Assembly: GCF_023380205.1 (NCBI RefSeq)
Contig: NZ_CP093361.1
Span: 806,001 to 870,000 of the forward strand
Source of the DNA: Nicoliella spurrieriana
GTDB lineage: Bacteria; Bacillota; Bacilli; Lactobacillales; Lactobacillaceae
DNA: 64,000 nt
Direction: 5' to 3'
Part shown: positions 7,567 to 15,317 of the stretch, piece by piece
Numbering within the stretch: the first letter of the stretch is position 1
How the letters are laid out: each line of letters opens with the position of its first letter
Program-made: the position numbers and the translations under genes
Notes under the pieces: generated by a model
Seen by the model: only the letters and a program-made list of their open reading frames with translations
The model's database searches: none
What the model was told of the DNA's origin: nothing

Positions 7567-9035
7567 TGCCAGCAACCATTAAAATCATCCCGCTTGATAT
7601 CTTTAAATTACCGGATTCAATTAGCGTTCAATCATTTCGGTATCAATCAGTCACGGTGGGGACCACGGTGTATTCACTCCGGTATCCGGTAATCGATGCG
7701 GATGCGATTGCCCACACCGCCCGCTTAATTGAAGCCCACCAACAAAGCGATTTAGCCAAACGCACCGTTGCTGAAATCATTGACGTGATCGACCGCGCCA
7801 TTCAGCTCTGGACGCAGCCCCAATATCCACAGCGTTGCCTAGCAATGCAGTTGATTCCAGTATTGACTGGGTATAATGCTGAAACAGTTGCATTAGAAAT
7901 GAAGCGCTTTGTGCGGGTCTTTCGGAAGAAGGAACTCCTGCGGTTCGTGGATACGGAGCTAGACCAGCCCGGGATTTTGGATCAATTTCATCCACAGAAA
8001 ATTGGAAGTAGCACCAAGGCGTTTGGCCCGAACGGGATTTTCCACGTTTTCTCAGGGAATATTCCGGGGTTGCAAATTTGGCCGCTAGTGATGGGGATGC
8101 TAGTTAAGTCAGCGAACCTAGGGAAGACGTCATTAGCTGAACCGCTCTTCCCAATTTTATTCATGCAATCCATTGCAGCAATCGATCAGCGCCTCGCGGA
8201 TTGCGTTGCAATTATGCCATGGCAGGGGGGAACGACTGCATTAGAACGAGCCGCAATTGACAATACCGATGCCACGATTGTTTATGGCTCCAATCGAGCT
8301 GTTGAGGGCATCCGGAAGCTGGTTCCGACTGAAAAACGCTTTCTCCACTATGGATATAAGATTAGCTTTGCAATGGTTGGTAAAGAGGCGCTCACTGCTG
8401 AATACTATCCTAAAACCGTCAAGCGCGCCGTGGAAGACGTTGCGGTGTATGACCAACAGAGTTGTTTATCCGCGCAAGCGATTTTTGTGGAACGCAATGG
8501 TGCGGTGACGCCCCATCAATTTGCTAAGTTAGTGGCGACTGAATTACAAAATTACCAGCTAAAACGGCCGCGGGCGCAGTTGACGACCGAAGAAGCGGCT
8601 GCAATTGTGCGCCTGCGGAATGAATATCAACTAAAGCGGGTTCAAGGGGCTTCCGTAGATGTGATTGAAAGTGCGCATGATACTAGTTGGACCGTTATTT
8701 TTCATGACCATCCGGGCTTTGCGAATTCACCGTTGAACCGGACGGTCAATATCTTTGCCATTGGCCACCTGGAAGATGTGAATCAATACCTAGCGCAATA
8801 TCAACAGTTCCTGCAAAGCTGCGGCCTAGCGGTGGCCCCGGAACGGGTGTTTCCGCTTGCAAATCAATTAGGCCGCATCGGTGTTGACCGCGTCTCTGCA
8901 CTGGGTGAAATGACCCGTGCAAAACCGGGCTGGCACCATGACGGGGGCTTTAACCTATTAAGCCTGTTGCACTTTGTGGATGTTGAACGCAATGCTGAGG
9001 ACTTAGCTGAACACTATGATCCAGATGTCGAATAG
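7566..9035 (+). CDS. LuxC-like acyl reductase (aldehyde-forming)
   Basis: A 489-residue LuxC-family enzyme. It reduces an activated acyl group to an aldehyde with NAD(P)H, through a covalent thioester. The family core is seen: VFSGNIPGL and KSANLGKTS (nucleotide-binding part, residues about 160-185), the catalytic segment YDQQSCLS with Cys300, and a C-terminal WHHDG. The gene overlaps luxE-like by 1 nt, so the two are translationally coupled, as expected for partners that hand over an acyl group. It is followed 11 nt later by an SDR. LuxC together with LuxE forms a carboxylate reductase; the natural acid here is not known. Confidence 0.87.
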   Translation: MPATIKIIPLDIFKLPDSISVQSFRYQSVTVGTTVYSLRYPVIDADAIAHTARLIEAHQQSDLAKRTVAEIIDVIDRAIQLWTQPQYPQRCLAMQLIPVLTGYNAETVALEMKRFVRVFRKKELLRFVDTELDQPGILDQFHPQKIGSSTKAFGPNGIFHVFSGNIPGLQIWPLVMGMLVKSANLGKTSLAEPLFPILFMQSIAAIDQRLADCVAIMPWQGGTTALERAAIDNTDATIVYGSNRAVEGIRKLVPTEKRFLHYGYKISFAMVGKEALTAEYYPKTVKRAVEDVAVYDQQSCLSAQAIFVERNGAVTPHQFAKLVATELQNYQLKRPRAQLTTEEAAAIVRLRNEYQLKRVQGASVDVIESAHDTSWTVIFHDHPGFANSPLNRTVNIFAIGHLEDVNQYLAQYQQFLQSCGLAVAPERVFPLANQLGRIGVDRVSALGEMTRAKPGWHHDGGFNLLSLLHFVDVERNAEDLAEHYDPDVE

Positions 9036-9046
9036 GGGGAAATGAA

Positions 9047-9808
9047 ATGTTACTTGATAATAAAGTGGCCCTGGTCACCGGGAGTAGCCGTGGAATTGGG
9101 GCTGAGATTGCAAAACAGTTCGCGAAACAGGGGGCGATCGTTGCAATTAACTACCTCCATAGTAAGACCCGTGCAGAACGGGTGGTAGCTGAGATTAATG
9201 CTGATGGTGGGACCGCATTTGCGGTGCAGGCTGATGTCCAAGATTCAGCTGCGGTGGATGCCATGTTGGCCCTAATCAATGATCAATTTGACGGGGTGGA
9301 TATTGTGGTTAATAACGCCCTCAAGCACTACCGCTTTAATCCAAAAACTAGAAAAACGAGTCAAGCGATGGACTGGACTGATTATCAATCCCAATTGGAT
9401 GGGAGTCTAAAGGGCGCCTTTAATGTTTGCCACGCTGCGGTTCCACTGATGAACGGCGAAGGGCGCATTATTAACATGGTCAGTAATTTAATCGAATCGC
9501 CGGTGATCCCTTACCATGACTACATTACCGCTAAGAGCGCGTTAATGGGCTTTACCCGGTCGCTAGCGGCTGAAGTGGGGCGGTTGGGCATCTTGGTGAA
9601 CGCAATTGCCCCAGGGTTAACGTATCCTACTGATTCCAGTATTGAAACGCAGAATGATGTTCGTGAATCCATCGTTAGTAACACCCCGACCGGCCGGCTC
9701 ACCGTGCCACAAGATATTGCCGGGACTGCGACCTTCTTGGCTTCGCCACTAGCTAGTAACATTACCGGTCAGTGTTTATATGTCGATGGTGGCTTGGTGA
9801 TGCATTAG
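9047..9808 (+). CDS. short-chain dehydrogenase/reductase (FabG-like)
   Basis: A classical SDR of 253 residues: TGSSRGIG cofactor loop near the N-terminus, NNA near residue 88, catalytic Ser146, Tyr159 and Lys163 (YITAK), and the C-terminal GQCLYVDGG typical of FabG-like enzymes. An AGGGGGA ribosome site precedes ATG 9047. As last gene of the TPP operon it plausibly reduces the aldehyde made by the LuxC-like enzyme to an alcohol. A fatty-acid role is less likely because no other fab gene is present. Confidence 0.85.
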   Translation: MLLDNKVALVTGSSRGIGAEIAKQFAKQGAIVAINYLHSKTRAERVVAEINADGGTAFAVQADVQDSAAVDAMLALINDQFDGVDIVVNNALKHYRFNPKTRKTSQAMDWTDYQSQLDGSLKGAFNVCHAAVPLMNGEGRIINMVSNLIESPVIPYHDYITAKSALMGFTRSLAAEVGRLGILVNAIAPGLTYPTDSSIETQNDVRESIVSNTPTGRLTVPQDIAGTATFLASPLASNITGQCLYVDGGLVMH

Positions 9809-9818
9809 TTGAATAAGT

Positions 9819-9853
9819 AAAAAAATGACTACCATTACCGGTGGTCATTTTTA
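9819..9853 (+). terminator. terminator of the TPP operon
   Basis: AAAAATGACTACC pairs with GGTGGTCATTTTT across 6 nt, with a T-rich tail. It marks the operon end. Confidence 0.85.
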
Positions 9854-9867
9854 ATTTCAAAGATGTT

Positions 9868-10091
9868 CTAATCATAATTGTTATTAGCAATTTTAAAAGT
9901 AAATTTATCTATATCTTTGATTATCTTACTTGCATTTCTATTTTTGTTTCGTACTTTTCCTACCAATGTAAGTGAGTTAAATCTAATTTATTGAAATCAA
10001 TATCATTTACTGATCCGATAATTAACTTTTTTCCGTTGATATATGATAGTTACCAGTTAATAAGACTAAAAAAGGTACAGCAAATAGCCAT
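9868..10091 (-). pseudogene. decayed small-protein gene
   Basis: Part of a ~640-bp AT-rich gap (9854-10490). On the minus strand AAGGGAGG precedes an ATG at 10091. Three frames read in sequence give protein-like text: a hydrophobic stretch (FAVPFLVLLTG), then INGKKLIIGSVNDIDFNKLD, then VGKVRNKNRNASKIIKDID ending at TAG 9868. No single frame is open, so at least two frameshifts are needed. I read it as the remains of a small membrane-linked protein of unknown family. The rest of the gap (10100-10380) has only short interrupted frames on both strands. Confidence 0.4.
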
Positions 10092-10395
10092 ACCTCCCTT
10101 ATATGAGCACTGAGTAATTAGATGTCAATTACCGCGACTAGTGATCGGATATAGGCCTCCGTCAGGCAATATTACGTGCTCCAGTAATAATTTATCAATC
10201 AGGAAACGATCAGTTCATCAATAGACAAACCTTCGCATATTTCCTCAAAGTTATCTTAACAGTTTTTATATCTATTTCAATAAATTAGTTGTGCTAAAAT
10301 AATTGAAGAAGAAATCTATAGCGTTTAATATATTCGATATGGTTAAATTATGTTAATATTACTTTGATTTAAAAGCGTAAATTTTATTTAATAGC

Positions 10396-10424
10396 TTGAA
10401 ATTTATTGAATTAAATGATATTAT
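10396..10424 (+). promoter_or_regulatory. promoter of the Asn-rich protein gene
   Basis: TTGAAA (10396-10401), a 17-nt spacer, TATTAT (10419-10424). Confidence 0.55.
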
Positions 10425-10490
10425 ATTTATAATCAATAAGTTATTTAAAAGCTTTTTGATTTTAATTTTATAAAAATGGAGTTGATAATC

Positions 10491-10925
10491 ATGGAACATA
10501 CATGGTTAATGCAGGAAGATGTGTTTGCTTACTATGTTGCAAAATTTGAATTTAAGAATTTGAATTTAAATAACTATTCAATTGCCGCTAATCAGATTCA
10601 AACAACATCTGATAGTCTTAGGGCAAGAGTTCAAAATGCTAGATATGTAATCAATAGTATTAAAAATAACAAAAATAACAACAATAATAACAACAATAAC
10701 AACAATAACAACAACAAAAACAATAACAACAACAATAACAACAATAACAACAATAACAACAAAAACAATAACAACAATAATAATATCAAGGGATTAAGTC
10801 ATGCTGCAAATCAAACAGAATCAGTAGTAGTTTTTATGGAGGAAATGGAAAAACATTATCAACCTACAAATGCTAATGATACTTTTGAACAACATTTACA
10901 AAAATTCTTAAATGCTACCTTGTAA
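10491..10925 (+). CDS. small protein with a 40-residue asparagine tract
   Basis: A protein of 144 residues from ATG 10491 (TGGAG ribosome site; an ATG at 10476 overlaps that site and is unlikely). Residues 1-58 resemble small HTH/Myb-like proteins that start with a Trp and an acidic pair and contain a SLRARVQNARYV-type recognition helix. Residues 59-98 are 37 Asn and 3 Lys. Residues 99-144 (KGLSHAANQTE and on) resume what looks like the same domain family, so the tract appears to be inserted into an ordinary small domain. The domain assignment is from memory of the family's look and is moderate at best. Function unknown. Confidence 0.65.
   Translation: MEHTWLMQEDVFAYYVAKFEFKNLNLNNYSIAANQIQTTSDSLRARVQNARYVINSIKNNKNNNNNNNNNNNNNNKNNNNNNNNNNNNNNKNNNNNNNIKGLSHAANQTESVVVFMEEMEKHYQPTNANDTFEQHLQKFLNATL
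10665..10784 (+). repeat. in-frame AAC/AAT/AAA microsatellite (poly-Asn)
   Basis: 120 bp of AAC, AAT and AAA codons. The three Lys codons are spaced 15 codons apart (K-N14-K-N14-K-N7), so the tract also has a 45-bp period. Such a tract can expand or contract in 3-bp steps without breaking the frame. Confidence 0.9.
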
Positions 10926-10946
10926 AAAACAGCTTAATCAACATTA

Positions 10947-10992
10947 ACCCCCGATTGATTGGACAGAAAATGTTCAAACAATCGGGGGTTTT
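10947..10992 (+). terminator. rho-independent terminator
   Basis: ACCCCCGATTG (10947-10957) pairs with CAATCGGGGGT (10979-10989) and is followed by T residues. Confidence 0.85.
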
Positions 10993-11006
10993 GCTTGCAC
11001 AGGATA

Positions 11007-11035
11007 TTGACAAATATTAAAAACAAAAATAGAAT
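11007..11035 (+). promoter_or_regulatory. strong promoter of a candidate small RNA
   Basis: A perfect TTGACA (11007-11012), exactly 17 nt, then TAGAAT (11030-11035). The -10 overlaps the left arm of a 13-bp inverted repeat (11031-11043 with 11059-11071) that could be an operator. Confidence 0.6.
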
Positions 11036-11041
11036 CTCAAT

Positions 11042-11113
11042 TACAAAATCGATGGTTATAATTGAGATTCTAGCAAAAAAGGCAGATGCTAATTACTAGC
11101 ATCTGCCTTTAAT
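11042..11113 (+). ncRNA. candidate ~70-nt small RNA
   Basis: It is bounded by the promoter 11007-11035 and the terminator hairpin 11076-11113, with no room for a gene. A terminator also closes off upstream transcription at 10992. The RNA would be about 72 nt. Alternatively the promoter could read against the 3' end of the gene on the other strand if termination is partial. Expression not shown. Confidence 0.4.
11076..11113. terminator. bidirectional terminator
   Basis: AAAGGCAGATGCT and AGCATCTGCCTTT form a 13-bp stem with A and T runs on either side. It serves the minus-strand gene ending at 11126 and the candidate small RNA. Confidence 0.85.
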
Positions 11114-11125
11114 TTATGAAGCGAA

Positions 11126-11512
11126 TTACTTAAGAACTTTGTCAACGACCCCTTCAACGGAATCCTTAGCTAATGGCTTGTATTCATTCTTCTTTTCGTC
11201 AAGTTCATATGCGTCGACGTCGTTTAAGCCGTCCACATCGATGTCCTTGTAGTCCTTACTATCGTTTACGGCTTGCTTAACTTCTTTTCCAGTTCCGTAA
11301 AGTAAGAAGCCACGGGAATCCTTTTTGGAAAGTAATTCTACCAACGTCTTACGGTAGTCTTCAGCCTTGGATTCACTGTGATCGATGGTTTCAGCAAGGT
11401 TTAATAAGGTGTTCCAGCCATCAGTAGGGGTGATGGTATCTTCCTTAGCACTCTTTTTAACGTCGTTTAAACGATGTTCAACTTCTTTAGCAGCATATTT
11501 CTTTTCACTCAT
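11126..11512 (-). CDS. hypothetical acidic helical protein, 128 aa
   Basis: A soluble, highly charged protein (Lys, Glu and Asp throughout) with no signal peptide or membrane segment. AGAGGG lies 8 nt before the ATG. TTGACT (11570-11575) and TAAATT (11548-11553) form a likely promoter in the gap after the dehydrogenase gene. The family is not recognised. The gene shares strand and terminator with the upstream ldh-like gene, so partial cotranscription is possible. Confidence 0.75.
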   Translation of the reverse strand: MSEKKYAAKEVEHRLNDVKKSAKEDTITPTDGWNTLLNLAETIDHSESKAEDYRKTLVELLSKKDSRGFLLYGTGKEVKQAVNDSKDYKDIDVDGLNDVDAYELDEKKNEYKPLAKDSVEGVVDKVLK

Positions 11513-11584
11513 AAATAATACCCTCTTTAGTTATTTAATATATCACTAATTTACCACATGCTTATGAAGAGTCAAGCAATACGC

Positions 11585-12574
11585 CTAGTTAACCGGACTG
11601 AACGGTGTTTCACCATCGAGGATTTGCTTAGTGTTATTCAGTGAGATCTGGACCATGTTCTTGACCGCCATGTCGGTGTAAAAGGCGATGTGGGGAGTCA
11701 AGACCACGTTCTTCATTGGTAATAAGGTGTCGATGTATGGATTCCCCGTCTTTTCACCGGGGAGCTTGTGGGAGAAGTAGGCGTCTTCGTCTTCGACCGT
11801 ATCGAGGCCGGCGGATTGAATTTCACCCGTCTTTAGGGCTTCGATCAAGTCCGGGGTGTTGACGACCTTTCCCCGGGAGGCGTTAATGAAGATGGCACTC
11901 TTCTTCATCTGGGCAAAGCGCTTTTGGTCCATGAAGTGGTACATATCATCGGTCAATGGCGTGTGCATCGTGACCACGTCGGCCGTGGATAGTAGCGTGT
12001 CGTAATCAACGTATTCGAGGGTGTCGCCTAGTTCCGGACGGTGAATCGGATCGGTAGCGATGACGGTCGAACCGAGGGCCTTGAAGATGCGGGCTACGGT
12101 GCTGCCGATCTTTCCGGCCCCGATGATCCCAATCGTAAGGTTGTGGATCTCAGGAGCTTCCACGCCGGCCCAACTGAAGTCGTTGTGGTGTTCGTTGACT
12201 TCGATCATGTGGACCTTTCTAAGTAGGTTCATGGTCAACGTCAGGGTGTGTTCTGCGACTGAGCGGGGCGAGTAAGCCGGCACGTTGGTCACGGTAATTC
12301 CGTTGTCGCGGGCCGCTTTTAGATTGTAGGATTCATAACCGGTACTGCGCACCGCTAGGTTCTTGATGCCGTGGTCGGCTAGGGCTTTGTAGACGGCGGG
12401 GTCTTCAAGTGGTTCTAATTGTAGGACCGAGACGCCATCGTAGCCGTCGACTAAATCAACGTTGTCCAGGCTGAGTTGGGCGGGATTGGTATCGACGGTT
12501 ACGCCGTTGGCCTTAGCCCATTCGTCAGCTGCTGGTTGTTCATCCGGTCTTGCACCGAGCATTAAAATTTTCAT
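11585..12574 (-). CDS. ldhD: D-2-hydroxyacid dehydrogenase (D-lactate dehydrogenase type)
   Basis: A 329-residue cytoplasmic NAD-dependent enzyme that interconverts a 2-keto acid (pyruvate or a branched-chain keto acid) and the D-2-hydroxy acid. Family features: nucleotide-binding GAGKIG (152-157), catalytic Arg234 (NASRGKVV), Glu263 (VEDED) and His295 (TPHIAFYT). Length is typical (about 330). AGGAGG lies upstream of ATG 12574. A 235-nt leader with a terminator precedes it, so expression is probably controlled in the 5' region. Whether lactate or a larger hydroxy acid is the main product cannot be told from sequence, hence the tentative symbol. Confidence 0.85.
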   Translation of the reverse strand: MKILMLGARPDEQPAADEWAKANGVTVDTNPAQLSLDNVDLVDGYDGVSVLQLEPLEDPAVYKALADHGIKNLAVRSTGYESYNLKAARDNGITVTNVPAYSPRSVAEHTLTLTMNLLRKVHMIEVNEHHNDFSWAGVEAPEIHNLTIGIIGAGKIGSTVARIFKALGSTVIATDPIHRPELGDTLEYVDYDTLLSTADVVTMHTPLTDDMYHFMDQKRFAQMKKSAIFINASRGKVVNTPDLIEALKTGEIQSAGLDTVEDEDAYFSHKLPGEKTGNPYIDTLLPMKNVVLTPHIAFYTDMAVKNMVQISLNNTKQILDGETPFSPVN

Positions 12575-12810
12575 GAATAAATCCTCCTAAATAAAAAGCC
12601 ACCCACTGATTTTCATCATGGGTGGCAGATTGTTATGCGCACCCGCGCTAAGCTGCATGGCGAAATTGCGCGAGTGGTTTGAAATCAAATCGAAAGGACC
12701 TTGACAGCTCGCGATGACGTCGATGCACCGGCAAACTGCCAAAATCGGTCACTAATATTTAATTGAGTGTGTTTAATAATCATGATTACCAAACCCCTTC
12801 GATATTAGTT
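12575..12810 (-). promoter_or_regulatory. long structured leader of ldhD with a terminator
   Basis: Minus-strand promoter TTGACT (12839-12844), 16 nt, TATGAT (12817-12822) gives a start near 12810. The leader contains GGCA-gtt-TGCC, a CGCGAG/CTCGCG helix, a GCGC-gggt-GCGC hairpin and, 20 nt before the gene, a terminator (GCCACCCA with TGGGTGGC, then TTTTTATT; 12591-12626). GGGTG of the preceding hairpin could pair with CACCC of the terminator arm as an antiterminator. A 32-codon frame starting at ATG 12783 behind GAAGGGG could be a leader peptide. No T-box or S-box consensus was found. Confidence 0.55.
12591..12626 (-). terminator. leader terminator/attenuator of ldhD
   Basis: An 8-bp GC-rich stem followed by TTTTTATT on the minus strand lies between promoter and coding sequence. 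It would stop transcription before the gene unless relieved. Confidence 0.7.
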
Positions 12811-12880
12811 ATCCTTATCATACAATTTTTGCGTTAAAAGTCAAGATTTTCTTTATTTTATTGAGTTCTGTTAAAGTCCG

Positions 12881-12909
12881 TTGCGTACCACTTCTAAATG
12901 TAAGATAAT
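12881..12909 (+). promoter_or_regulatory. promoter of galE
   Basis: TTGCGT (12881-12886), 17 nt, GATAAT (12904-12909). Confidence 0.5.
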
Positions 12910-12953
12910 TGAAACATTAATTACTTAGAGCAGAGAAAGTGAGATGCATTACT

Positions 12954-13946
12954 ATGGCAATCTTGGTTACAGGTGGCGCTGGTTACATTGGTTCACAGAC
13001 CGTCGCAACGTTAATTAAGGATGGCTACGAAACCGTCGTGGTCGATAATTTATCCACTGGGCACCGCGCCGCAGTGGCTCCCGCAGCAGAATTTTACGAA
13101 GGGGACGTTCGCGACCGCGAATTTTTGGACTATGTCTTCGCCCATGAATCCATCGATGCAGTGATTCATTTCGCTTCTGATTCGATCGTGGCGGATTCGA
13201 TGAAGGATCCATTGAAGTACTTTGATAATAACGATGGTGGGATGATTTCACTTCTGGAATCAATGCGCGACCATGAAATTAACCGGCTGGTCTTTTCATC
13301 AACGGCGGCGGTGTATGGCCAGCCCGACCAGATGCCGATTAAGGAAACGACGCCAAAGCACCCGACGAATGCGTACGGGCAAAGTAAGTACATTATGGAA
13401 CAAATGGCCAAGTGGGCTGATTCCGCCTACGGCATCAAGTTCACGGCGTTACGCTACTTTAACGTCGGTGGGGCGAGTGCTGACGGTTCGATCGGTGAGG
13501 ACCACAATCCAGAGACACACTTGATTCCGATCATCCTCCAGGTCGCCAGTGGCAAGCGGGCGGTCTTTAAGATGTTCGGTGATGACTACCACACCCCCGA
13601 TGGGACCAACGTGCGGGATTACGTCCACGTCGTTGACCTCGCCGCCGCCCACGTGTTGGCAATGAAGCGCCTATTAAATGGTGGTGATTCACAGGCCTTT
13701 AACCTCGGGTCTTCGCACGGCTTTTCGAACTCCCAGATTTTAGCGGCAGCCCGCAAGGTCACCGGTGATGCGATCGAGACCGAAAAGGCACCACGGCGTC
13801 CCGGCGACCCCGACGAATTAGTCGCCGATTCGACCAAGGCGCGGACCGAACTGGGTTGGCAGCCCCAATATGAAAATATTGAGACGATTATTGCCGACGC
13901 CTGGCGCTTTATGGAGAAACACCCACGGGGATTTAAACGCGACTAA
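12954..13946 (+). CDS. galE: UDP-glucose 4-epimerase
   Basis: A 330-residue extended SDR that interconverts UDP-glucose and UDP-galactose with tightly bound NAD, feeding galactose use and sugar-polymer synthesis. It shows the N-terminal TGGAGYIGS cofactor loop, SSTAAVYG, the catalytic pair Tyr141/Lys145 (YGQSK) and RYFNVGGA. The start is ATG 12954; an in-frame GTG at 12939 overlaps the ribosome-site region. It is monocistronic by context: no leloir-pathway genes are adjacent. Confidence 0.93.
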   Translation: MAILVTGGAGYIGSQTVATLIKDGYETVVVDNLSTGHRAAVAPAAEFYEGDVRDREFLDYVFAHESIDAVIHFASDSIVADSMKDPLKYFDNNDGGMISLLESMRDHEINRLVFSSTAAVYGQPDQMPIKETTPKHPTNAYGQSKYIMEQMAKWADSAYGIKFTALRYFNVGGASADGSIGEDHNPETHLIPIILQVASGKRAVFKMFGDDYHTPDGTNVRDYVHVVDLAAAHVLAMKRLLNGGDSQAFNLGSSHGFSNSQILAAARKVTGDAIETEKAPRRPGDPDELVADSTKARTELGWQPQYENIETIIADAWRFMEKHPRGFKRD

Positions 13947-14016
13947 GCAAGTTAATTGCAGGCAGCTCCTGATTATTCTACAATGGTGTTGTAAATTAAT
14001 TTAAGGAGGTACCATC

Positions 14017-14916
14017 ATGGAAGGATTAACTACCACCACAAAGTTAAATAACGGTGTGGAAATGCCTAGACTTGGAATGGGGGTTTGGAAGAGCGATAAC
14101 ACGACTGCTAAACACTCCGTGATCGAAGCACTCAAGCACGGTTACCGGATGATCGATGTTGCAAAGCAATACGGAAATGAAGCCGGGACCGGTGAAGGGA
14201 TTAAGGAAGGCTTAGCCGCCCTTAAGATGAACCGTAAGGACCTCTTCGTTACGACGAAGGTTTTTAACGGCGACCAAGGCTACGACACGACGTTGCATGC
14301 ATTTGAAGGGCAGTTAAAGCGCCTCCAATTGACCTACGTGGATCTACTTTTGATTCACTGGCCAGTTGACGGGAAGTACATTGACACCTGGAAGGCAATG
14401 GAAAAGCTCTACCATGATGGCAAGGTCCGCGCGATTGGGGTTTCTAATTTCAATAACGAACGGATGGACGACCTATTGGCCCACGCCACTGTGACGCCCG
14501 CTGTTAACCAAATGGAATTTAACCCAATTTGCCAAGACCAAGACATCGTTGAACACGATAACCACCTAGGGATTCAAGTCGAAGCTTGGTCACCACTTGG
14601 TGGCGGGGAATCACTGAGTGACCCTGAAATTAACAAGTTGGCTGAAAAGTACGGCAAGTCCGCTGCCCAAGTCATCCTACGGTGGGACTGGCAACGTGGC
14701 ATCGTAACGATTCCAAAGTCATCCCATGAAAAACGGATCGTTGAAAACAGCGACATCTTTGACTTCGAACTTTCGGATGAAGATGTCGAAACGATTAACA
14801 AGTTAGACAAGGACAAGCGTTCATTAACTTACGATATGTTCCAATGGCACAATCCTAAGGGTGCGCCTGATGACGTTGATAAGTGGGACGATTCACCTGC
14901 TGACTACAAAGCTTAA
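14017..14916 (+). CDS. aldo/keto reductase
   Basis: A 299-residue cytoplasmic NADPH-dependent reductase of AKR type. The catalytic tetrad is complete: Asp47, Tyr52, Lys81 and His114 (LLIHWP), with the C-terminal IPKSSHEKRI cofactor-binding signature. AAGGAGG precedes ATG 14017. The substrate is unknown; related enzymes in lactobacilli act on small aldehydes, ketones or 2,5-diketogluconate-like sugars. A stand-alone gene with its own terminator. Confidence 0.9.
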   Translation: MEGLTTTTKLNNGVEMPRLGMGVWKSDNTTAKHSVIEALKHGYRMIDVAKQYGNEAGTGEGIKEGLAALKMNRKDLFVTTKVFNGDQGYDTTLHAFEGQLKRLQLTYVDLLLIHWPVDGKYIDTWKAMEKLYHDGKVRAIGVSNFNNERMDDLLAHATVTPAVNQMEFNPICQDQDIVEHDNHLGIQVEAWSPLGGGESLSDPEINKLAEKYGKSAAQVILRWDWQRGIVTIPKSSHEKRIVENSDIFDFELSDEDVETINKLDKDKRSLTYDMFQWHNPKGAPDDVDKWDDSPADYKA

Positions 14917-14933
14917 TTGAACATCAATTTATA

Positions 14934-14969
14934 AAAATCGGTTCTCTTCACGGAGGGACCGATTTTTTT
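14934..14969 (+). terminator. rho-independent terminator
   Basis: AAAATCGGTTCTC pairs with GAGGGACCGATTTT, followed by a T run. Confidence 0.85.
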
Positions 14970-15001
14970 GCGTATTTAGCAGGGAGTAAGGAGGGATGAC
15001 G

Positions 15002-15148
15002 ATGGCAGAACCGAACCATTTGGATACCGAAGGTTTCTTCGCAGCAATCGACCAATTAAAGGAAGATATAGCCCGGATCGATAGTCAATTTCCGGATGAT
15101 CCGGACCGCGCAGCAGAAGAATTGCGCAAGCTCTGGGAAACCGAGTAA
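15002..15148 (+). CDS. small acidic protein, 48 aa
   Basis: A short gene with a very good AAGGAGGG ribosome site, ATG 15002 and TAA 15146-15148, closed by its own terminator. The product is acidic and probably one or two helices (FFAAIDQLKEDIARID, then AAEELRKLW). No membrane segment or signal peptide. Family not recognised. Confidence 0.6.
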   Translation: MAEPNHLDTEGFFAAIDQLKEDIARIDSQFPDDPDRAAEELRKLWETE

Positions 15149-15154
15149 TGACTA

Positions 15155-15183
15155 GGAGAGTCGCTATTTAGCGGCTCTTTTTT
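15155..15183 (+). terminator. rho-independent terminator
   Basis: GAGAGTCGCT-attt-AGCGGCTC followed by a T run. Confidence 0.85.
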
Positions 15184-15317
15184 GTTGCAATTTTTGTAAT
15201 ATTCTTGGCTTTCAAACTACCTTTCGTTAGTGGTATGATATAAGGGAGTATTTTTAAAATTGTTTAATGGGATTACTACCTAAAAAATTAGTCTAATGGA
15301 TAAAGGAAGTGTTAGTC

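Noticed and set aside
6448-9035. Bioluminescence operon
   Set aside because: LuxE- and LuxC-like genes are present, but there is no luxA, luxB or luxD, and control is by a TPP riboswitch.
10665-10784. Assembly error as the source of the Asn tract
   Set aside because: The frame stays open through the tract and the flanking parts form one plausible domain with promoter, ribosome site and terminator, so I treat it as real, though length may vary.
12575-12810. T-box or S-box (SAM) riboswitch
   Set aside because: The AGGGTGGNACCGCG T-box sequence and the S-box core are not present on either strand.
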